A DNA stretch of 22,367 nt from Clostridiales bacterium UBA6468 (GTDB lineage: Bacteria; Bacillota; Clostridia; Oscillospirales; Oscillospiraceae), in contig DJNI01000064.1 of the NCBI GenBank assembly GCA_002436765.1, positions 9,271 to 31,637 on the forward strand, read 5' to 3'. This document shows, piece after piece, positions 15,281 to 21,123 of the stretch. The first letter of the stretch is position 1. Each line of letters begins with the position of its first letter. The notes under the pieces are model-generated. The model saw only the letters and a list, made by a program, of their open reading frames with translations. It made no database searches and was not told the DNA's origin. The position numbers and the translations under genes were made by a program.

Positions 15281-15563
15281 GAATCCCCATGTAGACTATG
15301 CTACTATTACGCAACGATTTGGGACACCCCAGCAAATCGCGGCATCCTGTATCGAGGAAATGGATGCGCAGGAGTTGACGCTGCAATTGCGGATAAGAAA
15401 AACGATTGTGCGCATTGTGGCGGTGACTGCGTTGGCGCTTGTTTTGCTGTGGGCTGGTGTGGTTTTAACTGCACTGGTAAGACACATAAAGGACATGGAT
15501 GGGTATCTCATTGTTGGGGAAGCCGAAGTTATAAGTAGAACAGATTATCCGGAGGAAAAGTGA
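15156..15563 (+). CDS. Small PadR-associated membrane protein
   Basis: The 135-residue protein has a cytoplasmic helical N-terminus (about 1-80). It contains LPGNRRQKKQILSRV, a DYATITQRFG segment and PQQIAASCIEEM. This resembles the DUF1700/HAAS-type helical domains encoded next to PadR regulators in Firmicutes, where such proteins often partner the regulator or a signalling output. One transmembrane helix follows (about 88-108) and a short outer tail of about 25 residues. I chose ATG 15156, ten bases after GAGGGG, over the GTG at 15147. The frame overlaps the tail of the extended PadR reading by 125 bases. Its stop is one base from the next start codon, so translation is coupled. Function unknown. 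Confidence 0.78.
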   Translation: MVLNVHLLRYLWEVREELPGNRRQKKQILSRVESSVQDFVIENPHVDYATITQRFGTPQQIAASCIEEMDAQELTLQLRIRKTIVRIVAVTALALVLLWAGVVLTALVRHIKDMDGYLIVGEAEVISRTDYPEEK

Positions 15564-15564
15564 T

Positions 15565-16017
15565 ATGAAAAGAGTTATTTGCTCCTTGCTGGCTGTGGCG
15601 CTTGTGATGTGCTGGATTCCGTTCTCGGGGAATGCAGCAGAGTGCGAACGAGAGATAATCCAATTTGAAGATGGAAGTTACGCTGTTATAGAAGTCGTTG
15701 CGCATGGAACAAGGGCATCTAAAAGCGTGGATGGCAGTAAACAGTACACATACTGCGACAGTGACGGGACTGTACGGTGGAAAGCAGTATTAAACGGCAC
15801 GTTTACATATACTGGAAGTAGTTCCACCTGCACAAGTTCAAGTTGCTCAGTTACTACTTACAGTTCAGAGTGGTACACGATTTCAAAGAGTGCAAGCAAG
15901 AGTGGCAATACGGCTACTGCCTCAGTGACGATGGGAAAGAAAGTGCTGGGAGCAGTCATAAGTCGGGTTCCTGTTAGTATTAGTCTGAAATGTGATGCCA
16001 ACGGCAACCTTAGCTGA
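15565..16017 (+). CDS. Small secreted protein, unknown function
   Basis: The 150-residue protein has a signal peptide (basic start, hydrophobic core to about residue 19, cleavage near GNAA at 22-25). The mature part is Ser/Thr-rich and beta-type: a YTYCDSDGTVRWKAVL stretch, two close cysteines in TCTSSSC that may form a disulfide outside the cell, then SASKSGNTATASVTMGKKVLG. I have no function for it; it looks like a small secreted family of Gram-positives. GGAGG at 15551-15555 precedes the ATG. It is the last gene of the padR operon and shares the terminator with rplA, which converges on it. Confidence 0.78.
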   Translation: MKRVICSLLAVALVMCWIPFSGNAAECEREIIQFEDGSYAVIEVVAHGTRASKSVDGSKQYTYCDSDGTVRWKAVLNGTFTYTGSSSTCTSSSCSVTTYSSEWYTISKSASKSGNTATASVTMGKKVLGAVISRVPVSISLKCDANGNLS

Positions 16018-16026
16018 ATAAACATA

Positions 16027-16057
16027 AAACCCCCGGATGCAATGCATCCGGGGGTTT
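16027..16057. terminator. Bidirectional terminator between the cassette and rplA
   Basis: Fourteen- to fifteen-base-pair perfect stem (16027-16041 with 16043-16057, core CCCCCGGATGC). On the reverse strand it is followed by TTTTATGTTT, a good rplA terminator. On the forward strand only TTT follows, so it is weaker for the padR operon. It lies 9 bases from the cassette's last stop and 11 bases from the rplA stop. Confidence 0.9.
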
Positions 16058-16068
16058 ACTATATCAGC

Positions 16069-16761
16069 TTACAGATACTTGGAAGTGGAAACCTTCACGC
16101 CGGGGCCCATGGTGGAAACCACGGTGCAGGAGCGGATATACTGACCCTTCGCAGCGGCGGGCTTCGCCTTCACGACGGCCTTCAGCAGCGTGTCCATGTT
16201 CTCGGACAGCTTCTCGGTGCCGAAGGACACCTTGCCGATGGGGCAGTGGATGATGTTGGTCTTGTCCAGACGGTACTCGACCTTACCGGCTTTGATTTCC
16301 TTGACGGCAGCGGCCACGTTGGGGGTCACGGTGCCGGCCTTGGGGGAGGGCATCAAGCCCTTGGGGCCCAGAACCTTACCGAGACGGCCGACAATGCCCA
16401 TCATGTCGGGGGAAGCGACGACCACGTCGAACTCGAACCAGTTCTCCTTGGTGATCTTCTCCACCAGATCCATGCCGCCGACATAGTCAGCGCCGGCTTC
16501 CTTGGCTTCCTCAGCCTTGGCGTCCTTGGCGAAGACCAGAACACGGCGGGTCTTACCGGTGCCGTTGGGCAGAACCACGGCGCCGCGAACCTGCTGGTCA
16601 GCGTGACGGGAGTCAACGCCCAGCTTGATGTGCAGCTCAACGGTCTCGTCGAACTTGGCGGAAGCGCCCTTCACGACCAGATCCAGGGCTTCGGTGGGAT
16701 CATACTGAACAGAGCGGTCGATCAGTTTGGCGCTCTGCTGATACTTTTTACCTCTAAACAA
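16069..16761 (-). CDS. rplA: Ribosomal protein L1
   Basis: Large-subunit protein of the L1 stalk at the ribosomal exit site, and usually a translational repressor of the rplK-rplA mRNA. The 230-residue protein starts with FRGKKYQQSAKLIDR and includes the typical HADQQVRGAVVLPNGTG and the MGIVGRLGKVLGPKGLMP signature. The start codon appears to be TTG at 16761: AAGGAGG lies at 16777-16771, nine bases before it, and no ATG gives the expected N-terminus. A longer frame to 16806 includes the ribosome binding site and is not real. It follows rplK and ends at a strong terminator instead of leading to rplJ. Confidence 0.96.
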   Translation of the reverse strand: MFRGKKYQQSAKLIDRSVQYDPTEALDLVVKGASAKFDETVELHIKLGVDSRHADQQVRGAVVLPNGTGKTRRVLVFAKDAKAEEAKEAGADYVGGMDLVEKITKENWFEFDVVVASPDMMGIVGRLGKVLGPKGLMPSPKAGTVTPNVAAAVKEIKAGKVEYRLDKTNIIHCPIGKVSFGTEKLSENMDTLLKAVVKAKPAAAKGQYIRSCTVVSTMGPGVKVSTSKYL

Positions 16762-16839
16762 TGTAATTATCCTCCTTATAGTGGTGATGCGGAAAAATCC
16801 TCCCACATTTCCGGGTCAGACTGCCCGGAGAAACAAATA

Positions 16840-17265
16840 TCAATCGACGACGGTAACGCCCATGGAGCGGCAGGTACCGGCAACCTGGCTTTCGGCAGCC
16901 TCAAGCGTGGGGCAGTTCAGGTCAGGCATCTTGGTCTTGGCGATCTCGGCGATCTGCGCCTTGGTAATCGTGCCAACCTTGGTCTTGTTGGGAACGCCGG
17001 AACCCTTCTCCAGACCGATGGCCTTCATGATCAGCATGGGGGTCGGAGGAGTTTTGGTGATAAAGGTAAAGCTGCGGTCAGCGTAAACGGTGATGACGAC
17101 GGGGATCTTGTAGCCCTCCATATCCTTGGTACGGGCGTTGAATTCCTTGATGAAAGCAGCGATGTTGACGCCGTGCTGACCCAGAGCGGGGCCGACAGGG
17201 GGGGATGCGGTCGCCTTAGCGGCGTTGATCTGCAGTTTGATAATGCCAGTGACTTTCTGTGCCAT
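16840..17265 (-). CDS. rplK: Ribosomal protein L11
   Basis: Binds the GTPase-associated centre of 23S rRNA with the L10-L12 stalk. The 141-residue length is standard. The N-terminal domain has the proline-rich ATASPPVGPALGQHGVNI segment and the C-terminal rRNA-binding domain includes GTITKAQIAEIA and GTCRSMGV. ATG 17265 is chosen because AGGAGGT sits at the right distance; the frame extends three codons upstream into the ribosome binding site. It lies between nusG and rplA in the conserved order, with a 105-base gap after nusG that holds two hairpins. Confidence 0.98.
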   Translation of the reverse strand: MAQKVTGIIKLQINAAKATASPPVGPALGQHGVNIAAFIKEFNARTKDMEGYKIPVVITVYADRSFTFITKTPPTPMLIMKAIGLEKGSGVPNKTKVGTITKAQIAEIAKTKMPDLNCPTLEAAESQVAGTCRSMGVTVVD

Positions 17266-17296
17266 AATAAGCACCTCCTGAATAAAATGTGGTAGT

Positions 17297-17335
17297 ATGC
17301 GCTTGGGCGCATTTTTTGCGGGGCGCGTCCGCCCC
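17297..17335. other. Paired hairpins in the rplK leader region
   Basis: Two adjacent perfect six-base-pair stems: ATGCGC-TTGG-GCGCAT (17297-17312) and GGGGCG-CGTC-CGCCCC (17320-17335). They are transcribed in the nusG-rplK spacer on the reverse strand, where L1-mediated autoregulation of rplK-rplA would act. Read on the forward strand the first stem is followed by a six-T run (17312-17317) and would be an antisense intrinsic terminator. Which role applies is not decided by the sequence. Confidence 0.5.
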
Positions 17336-17370
17336 TCCCACGTTCCGACCGAAAAATCGATCCGATGCGT

Positions 17371-17901
17371 TTACTGGGAAACGACCTCCACCTGGTCAAG
17401 CTCAAACTCGACGGAGGTCTCGCGGCCGAACATGGACACGACCACGTTCACCGCGTTGTTGTCAACGTCCACGCTCTCGACCGTGCCGGTGAAGGAGGAC
17501 AGGGGGCCGTCCAGGATCCGGACGGTATCGCCGACTGCGTAGTTTACGATAATCTCCTTCTTTTCCACGCCCATGGCGTAGACCTCTTCTTCGGTCAGAG
17601 GGGTGGGGTCGTTGCTGGAAGTGCCCACGAAGCCTGTTACTCCGCGGACGTTCCGGATGACATGCCAGGTGTCGTCACTGTAAACCATCTTCACCAGCAC
17701 GTAGCCGGGGTAGACCTTGCGGTCATAGGTCTTGCTGGCGCCGGACTCGGTGATCTCGGTGACGGTCTCCAGAGGAATGGAGACGGCGAGAATCTGATCC
17801 TGCAATGAGCGGGACTCCACGGTCTTCTCGATGGTGGCCTTTACAGTGTTTTCGTAACCGGAATAGGTATGCACAACATACCATTTTGCAGTCTCTGCCA
17901 T
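17371..17901 (-). CDS. nusG: Transcription elongation/antitermination factor NusG
   Basis: Binds RNA polymerase and links it to the ribosome or Rho. The 176-residue protein has the N-terminal NGN domain (AKWYVVHTYSGYENTV at the start, KVYPGYVLVKM, then WHVIRNVRGVTGFVG) and a C-terminal KOW domain (VGDTVRILDGPLSSFTGTV onward). AAGGT precedes the start and overlaps the secE stop, so the two are translationally linked. Position between secE and rplK is the conserved one. Confidence 0.98.
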   Translation of the reverse strand: MAETAKWYVVHTYSGYENTVKATIEKTVESRSLQDQILAVSIPLETVTEITESGASKTYDRKVYPGYVLVKMVYSDDTWHVIRNVRGVTGFVGTSSNDPTPLTEEEVYAMGVEKKEIIVNYAVGDTVRILDGPLSSFTGTVESVDVDNNAVNVVVSMFGRETSVEFELDQVEVVSQ

Positions 17902-17912
17902 AACTTCGTACC

Positions 17913-18143
17913 TTAGTGGAACAGTCCGATCAGGGCATCAATGCCGACCTGGGCAACGAAGTCGAACAGCCAGATGAACACGCCGACTGCCACGACGCAG
18001 CAGGCGACGATGGCGGTGTTCTTCAGCACCTGCTGGGGGGTGGGCCATACGACCTTCTTCAGCTCGCTGCGCAGCTCGCGGAAGTACTTCCTGACCTTGC
18101 CCCAGGTTCTTTTGAACCAGTTTTCCTTTTTGACTTCAGCCAT
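17913..18143 (-). CDS. secE: Preprotein translocase subunit SecE
   Basis: Small essential subunit of the SecYEG channel. The 76-residue protein has an amphipathic cytoplasmic helix with FRELRSELKKVVWPT, the conserved SecE signature, followed by a single transmembrane helix (about residues 45-68). AAGGAGG overlaps the rpmG stop region. It lies directly upstream of nusG, its usual partner. Confidence 0.97.
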   Translation of the reverse strand: MAEVKKENWFKRTWGKVRKYFRELRSELKKVVWPTPQQVLKNTAIVACCVVAVGVFIWLFDFVAQVGIDALIGLFH

Positions 18144-18156
18144 GATTCGAGCCTCC

Positions 18157-18306
18157 TTACTTGGTCTCGTTGTGAACGGTGTGCTTCTTGCAGAATCTGC
18201 AATACTTCTTCATTTCGAGACGGTCAGGGTCGTTCTTCTTGTTCTTCATGGTGTTGTAGTTTCTCTGCTTGCACTCAGAGCATCTCAAAGTGACTTTTAC
18301 GCGCAT
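18157..18306 (-). CDS. rpmG: Ribosomal protein L33, zinc-binding form
   Basis: Forty-nine-residue large-subunit protein. Four cysteines in two CXXC pairs (residues 9/12 and 36/39) mark the zinc-ribbon form, which in some bacteria is exchanged for a zinc-free paralog under zinc limitation. The sequence starts MRVKVTLRCSECKQRNY. AAGGAGGTG lies six bases upstream of the ATG. It is the first gene of the rpmG-secE-nusG-rplK-rplA operon; its stop is 13 bases from secE. A regulated second copy elsewhere in the genome cannot be assessed here. Confidence 0.97.
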   Translation of the reverse strand: MRVKVTLRCSECKQRNYNTMKNKKNDPDRLEMKKYCRFCKKHTVHNETK

Positions 18307-18394
18307 AACGGCACCTCCTTAAATATTGCCTCCCTGTATCACCCCGCCCAGAGAAAATTTAGGAAACGGTCAACTACAAATAACCGCCCGGGGC

Positions 18395-18426
18395 TGAAAA
18401 AGGCACACAAAAAAAGCCCTTTTTCA
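18395..18426 (-). other. Hairpin in the rpmG leader
   Basis: TGAAAAAGGGC and GCCTTTTTCA (reverse strand, 18426-18416 with 18404-18395) pair with a single bulged G around an 11-base loop. It lies 12 bases downstream of the rpmG promoter -10 box, near the 5' end of the message, followed by a G/C-rich stretch without a T run. It may stabilise the 5' end or affect early elongation; no known leader family is recognised. Confidence 0.45.
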
Positions 18427-18437
18427 CAGGTAGAAAT

Positions 18438-18466
18438 ATTCTACCATGGGGGGATGGCAAAGTCAA
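18438..18466 (-). promoter_or_regulatory. Promoter of rpmG-secE-nusG-rplK-rplA
   Basis: Reverse strand TTGACT (18466-18461) and TAGAAT (18443-18438), 17 bases apart. The spacer end and -10 box (CCCATGGTAGAATAT) repeat those of the rplJ promoter. The leader to the rpmG start is about 125 bases. Confidence 0.88.
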
Positions 18467-18535
18467 CTATTTTTTCTTCCATTTTTGGGGAAAGTGTAGT
18501 ATCATAGAGGCAAAATACGCAGGAGGAAATGAAAA

Positions 18536-18955
18536 ATGAAGATCATGGGAATCGACTACGGCGACGCCCGCACCGGCGTTGCGATTTCTGACCTATTATG
18601 TACGCTGGTCGGCTCTGCCACGGTGGTGCCCAGCCGCAATACGGAGAAGGCCATCGCTGACATCGCCCGCCTGGCGCGGGAAAATCAGGTGGGGGAGATC
18701 GTGGTGGGACTGCCCAAGAACATGGACGGCACCGAGGGCGTCCGGGCAGAGCTGTGCCGGGAATTCGCGGACAAGCTCAGGGTGGCCACCGGCCTGAGCG
18801 TGAGCATGTGGGACGAGCGCCGGACTACGGTGGAAGCCCACAATATCCTGTCCCAGCACAATTATCACGGGAAAAAGCGGAAGGACACGGTGGATGCCGT
18901 GGCGGCGTCCCTGATTCTGGAAGGGTATCTGGCTTACAAAAAACGGAACGGCTGA
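18536..18955 (+). CDS. ruvX: YqgF/RuvX family nuclease (pre-16S rRNA processing)
   Basis: RNase H-fold protein, known as YqgF or RuvX, thought to mature the 5' end of 16S rRNA and earlier called a putative Holliday junction resolvase. The 139-residue protein begins MKIMGIDYGDARTGVAISD with the first catalytic aspartate (Asp7). IVVGLPKNMDGTEG and a WDERRTTVEA segment follow, then the last acidic site in KDTVDAVAASLIL. AGGAGG at 18521-18526 precedes ATG 18536; an out-of-frame ATG lies at 18529. The stop directly abuts the stop codon of the opposing transporter gene, with no terminator between. Confidence 0.94.
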   Translation: MKIMGIDYGDARTGVAISDLLCTLVGSATVVPSRNTEKAIADIARLARENQVGEIVVGLPKNMDGTEGVRAELCREFADKLRVATGLSVSMWDERRTTVEAHNILSQHNYHGKKRKDTVDAVAASLILEGYLAYKKRNG

Positions 18956-19324
18956 TTATGACTTCGGCCGGTAGCAAAGTTCCCGGATTCCCGTGGCAAG
19001 AAGCAGAACGCCGAACAGCTTCTTGAGAACTTCCAAGTCCATCCGGGTGCTGATGAGGGAGAAGACCGCCGCGGCGGCACATCCGGCGAGAATGGCGGGC
19101 AGGATCTTTTTGAGCGTCACCGCGCCCTGCTTCCAGCGGAGATAACAGGAAACGGCAGCGGAGGGCAGGAAAAACAGCAGATTGATGCCCCGTGCGGCGG
19201 TCTGGGGCATTTCCAGCACCAGCGTCAGCCACAGGATCAGCAGACTTCCGCCGCCGACACCCAGCCCGGTGAGAAATCCCAGCATTGTGCCGACGATCAG
19301 CGCGACAGGCAGGCTTTCTAACAT
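18956..19324 (-). CDS. Half-size TauE/SafE (TSUP) transporter, second gene
   Basis: The 122-residue protein corresponds to one half of a sulfite exporter TauE/SafE-type transporter, with about four membrane segments. The glycine-rich GFLTGLGVGGGSLLILWLTL motif near the start matches the repeat signature that each half of full-length members carries once. A MPQTAARGINLLFFLPSA segment follows, the typical second half of the motif. ATG 19324 overlaps the TAG stop of the upstream half gene (18-nt scale context ATGTTAG), so the two are translationally coupled and probably form a heterodimer. A much longer frame reaching 20134 exists upstream but is a shadow of other genes. Substrate unknown. Confidence 0.82.
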   Translation of the reverse strand: MLESLPVALIVGTMLGFLTGLGVGGGSLLILWLTLVLEMPQTAARGINLLFFLPSAAVSCYLRWKQGAVTLKKILPAILAGCAAAAVFSLISTRMDLEVLKKLFGVLLLATGIRELCYRPKS

Positions 19325-19677
19325 AGATACCGGTATCCTCCCCACAAAATCAGAATGCCCAAGCCCCGATGGAGCCATTTGACCGGGATTTTCCGCCCCC
19401 ACATGCCCGCCGCCCAGCCTCCGGCGGCGCTGCCGAAGAGGTATGGAAGGGCGTCCTGCCAAAGAACCGTCCCCACGGCGGCGGAAACCGCCAGCGTCAC
19501 CAGACAGATGGGCAGAATGATGGTGATGGAGGAGGGAAACACCTCGGATTCCTCCAGCGGCGTCAGAAGGGTCAGCAGGGGAACCAGCACCATCCCCCCG
19601 CCCGCGCCGAACAATCCGGCCACGACGCCCGCAGCCAGACCGGAAAGCACCATGCCCAGCCGGTCTTTGTGTTTCAT
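19318..19677 (-). CDS. Half-size TauE/SafE (TSUP) transporter, first gene
   Basis: The 119-residue protein matches the other half of a TauE/SafE exporter: AAGVVAGLFGAGGGMVLVPLLTLL near the start, about four membrane segments, and FPSSITIILPICLVTL in the middle. Full-length family members join two such repeats in one chain of about 240-270 residues; here they are separate, overlapping by seven bases. ATG 19677 is preferred, with AAGGGG about 11 bases upstream; a GTG four codons earlier is possible. Transported anion (sulfite, sulfonate or other) cannot be deduced. Transcribed away from the DUF2974 gene. Confidence 0.82.
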   Translation of the reverse strand: MKHKDRLGMVLSGLAAGVVAGLFGAGGGMVLVPLLTLLTPLEESEVFPSSITIILPICLVTLAVSAAVGTVLWQDALPYLFGSAAGGWAAGMWGRKIPVKWLHRGLGILILWGGYRYLC

Positions 19678-19754
19678 AATGAACACCACCCCTTGGAAGT
19701 TTTTCCGTGGAATGCGGTTTTATGCAGTCTTCGGCAAGAAATGCCAATTTATAG

Positions 19755-19791
19755 TAGAAAAGTTCATATCTTTCTGTTAGAATCATTCTAA
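19755..19791 (+). promoter_or_regulatory. Promoter with PerR/Fur-like palindrome
   Basis: TAGAAA (19755-19760) and TAGAAT (19778-19783) are spaced by 17 bases. The -10 box lies inside the perfect palindrome TTAGAATCATTCTAA (19777-19791), a 7-1-7 inverted repeat. The layout and 13 of 15 positions match the PerR box TTATAATNATTATAA. A repressor bound here would block transcription of the hydrolase gene that starts at 19804. Regulator identity is inference. Confidence 0.6.
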
Positions 19792-19803
19792 GAGGTGAGA
19801 TGA

Positions 19804-20907
19804 ATGGCAAGTGTTTTTGATTATCTGAAATGGCGCGGTGACCTGTCCTTCGCCCAGGATCCCCTGAACCCGGTGGACGGGCTGATCTTCTGCGCCCTAT
19901 CCTATATCCCCTTTGTGGGGCAGGCGGCGGAGACGCCCCATGAGCCGATTGCCCTGCGGGATGCCGCTGCGGATTTTCTGCGGCTTGACGACTATGAAAG
20001 CCGTGTCCGGGCGAAAAACGACGCAATGATGCTCCGCGCCGCCGCCGAGACCGCCCGGTTCGGCGGGTGCAAAATGGTGCTGTACCGGGATCAGTTCGCC
20101 CCGGAGGAGGAGACGCAGTTCGCGGCCATGACATTTTTGCTCCCTGACGGAACGGCGTTTGTCGCCTTCCGGGGGACGGATCGGTCGCTGGTGGGCTGGA
20201 AGGAAGATTTCAACATGTCCTTCCAGGAGGCTGTCCCCGCCCAGCTGCTGGCGCAGGACTATGTCCGGGAGGTGGCGGCGGAATACGTAATGCCGCTGCG
20301 CCTGGGCGGCCACTCCAAGGGCGGAAATCTGGCGGTTTTCGCCGCGGCGAAAAGCACGCCGGACATTCAGCGGCGGATTCTGGAGGTCTACAACAACGAC
20401 GGCCCCGGCTTTACCGGCTATCTCATGGGCGACCCCGGGTATCTCGCCATGGTGCCGCGGATCAAGACCTATGTGCCCCAGTCCTCGGTGATCGGGATGC
20501 TGCTGGAGCATGAGGAGCCTTATACGATCATTAAGAGCAATCAGGTGAGCATATGGCAGCATGACCCCTATTCCTGGGAGGTCATGGGGGCGAACTTTGT
20601 GCCGATGCAGTCCATCACTGCGGATTCTCAGTTCGTAAATCAGACCATCAAGGCCTGGATCGCAGATATGGACACCCAGGAGCGCAACCGCCTGGTGGAC
20701 GCCCTGTTCGGGCTGCTGGGGACAGGCGGCATTGATAAGGCGCTGGACATTTTCCACCCGCGGAACATCCGTACCTATATCAAGACGCTCAGCAACGACC
20801 CGGAGACCCGCCGGATACTCGCTGCCGAATTCCAGAATCTGGTGGAGGCGGCGAAGCGAACCCGGATGCAGCCGGGGGGCGCAAAGACGCTCCCGGAGGG
20901 GAAATAA
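19804..20907 (+). CDS. DUF2974-type alpha/beta hydrolase
   Basis: The 367-residue protein matches the DUF2974 (Mbeg1-like) group of predicted alpha/beta hydrolases of Firmicutes. It starts with SVFDYLKWRGDLSF and LIFCALSYIPF. It has the lipase-like FVAFRGTDRSLVGWKEDF segment (about 119-136) and a nucleophile elbow GGHSKGGNLAV with the predicted catalytic Ser171. The VYNNDGPGF segment after the elbow is also typical of the group. No signal peptide or membrane helix is visible, so it is probably cytoplasmic. Substrate is unknown; esterase or lipase activity is predicted only from the fold. AAGAGGTGAG lies before the ATG. It is flanked by a regulated promoter and a downstream hairpin, so it stands alone. 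Confidence 0.88.
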   Translation: MASVFDYLKWRGDLSFAQDPLNPVDGLIFCALSYIPFVGQAAETPHEPIALRDAAADFLRLDDYESRVRAKNDAMMLRAAAETARFGGCKMVLYRDQFAPEEETQFAAMTFLLPDGTAFVAFRGTDRSLVGWKEDFNMSFQEAVPAQLLAQDYVREVAAEYVMPLRLGGHSKGGNLAVFAAAKSTPDIQRRILEVYNNDGPGFTGYLMGDPGYLAMVPRIKTYVPQSSVIGMLLEHEEPYTIIKSNQVSIWQHDPYSWEVMGANFVPMQSITADSQFVNQTIKAWIADMDTQERNRLVDALFGLLGTGGIDKALDIFHPRNIRTYIKTLSNDPETRRILAAEFQNLVEAAKRTRMQPGGAKTLPEGK

Positions 20908-20924
20908 ACGGAATATTGCGGCAG

Positions 20925-20965
20925 AAAATCCGCCTTGGGTAAAAATCCCGGGGCGGATTTTGTTG
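20925..20965 (+). terminator. Probable terminator of the DUF2974 gene
   Basis: AAAATCCGCC (20925-20934) pairs with GGCGGATTTT (20952-20961), and an inner GGG/CCC can extend the structure. It is followed by GTTGTGCTT, so the T tract is interrupted and partly inside the stem. Position 17 bases after the stop supports terminator function. Confidence 0.7.
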
Positions 20966-21044
20966 TGCTTCACCAATTGCTCCGGGGAAGATCCGGAACA
21001 GACTGTTCATTTCACCAAAAGTTCCGAAAAATGCAAAATAACAC

Positions 21045-21073
21045 TTTACAACTTTAGCGCGATAAAGTATAAT
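21045..21073 (+). promoter_or_regulatory. Promoter of the amino-acid ABC transporter
   Basis: TTTACA (21045-21050) and a perfect TATAAT (21068-21073) separated by 17 bases, with a leader of about 45 bases to the ATG at 21124. Confidence 0.87.
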
Positions 21074-21123
21074 GCAGCCATCAGACATCGACCAGATGCC
21101 AAATGAGAAAGGAAGAAGAGAAA

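Noticed and set aside
16042..17295. 417-codon open frame on the forward strand over rplA and rplK
   Set aside because: It is antisense to two certain ribosomal protein genes and its glycine/leucine/histidine-rich product is typical of shadow frames in GC-rich genes.
18471..18510. Promoter for ruvX around TAGTATCAT
   Set aside because: The -10-like bases are acceptable but no -35 box better than three of six matches lies at a suitable distance, so it was not called.
19325..20134. Upstream part of a 392-codon reverse frame continuing the second TSUP gene
   Set aside because: Only the last 122 codons resemble the transporter; the rest is antisense to the DUF2974 gene or out of frame with the first TSUP half.
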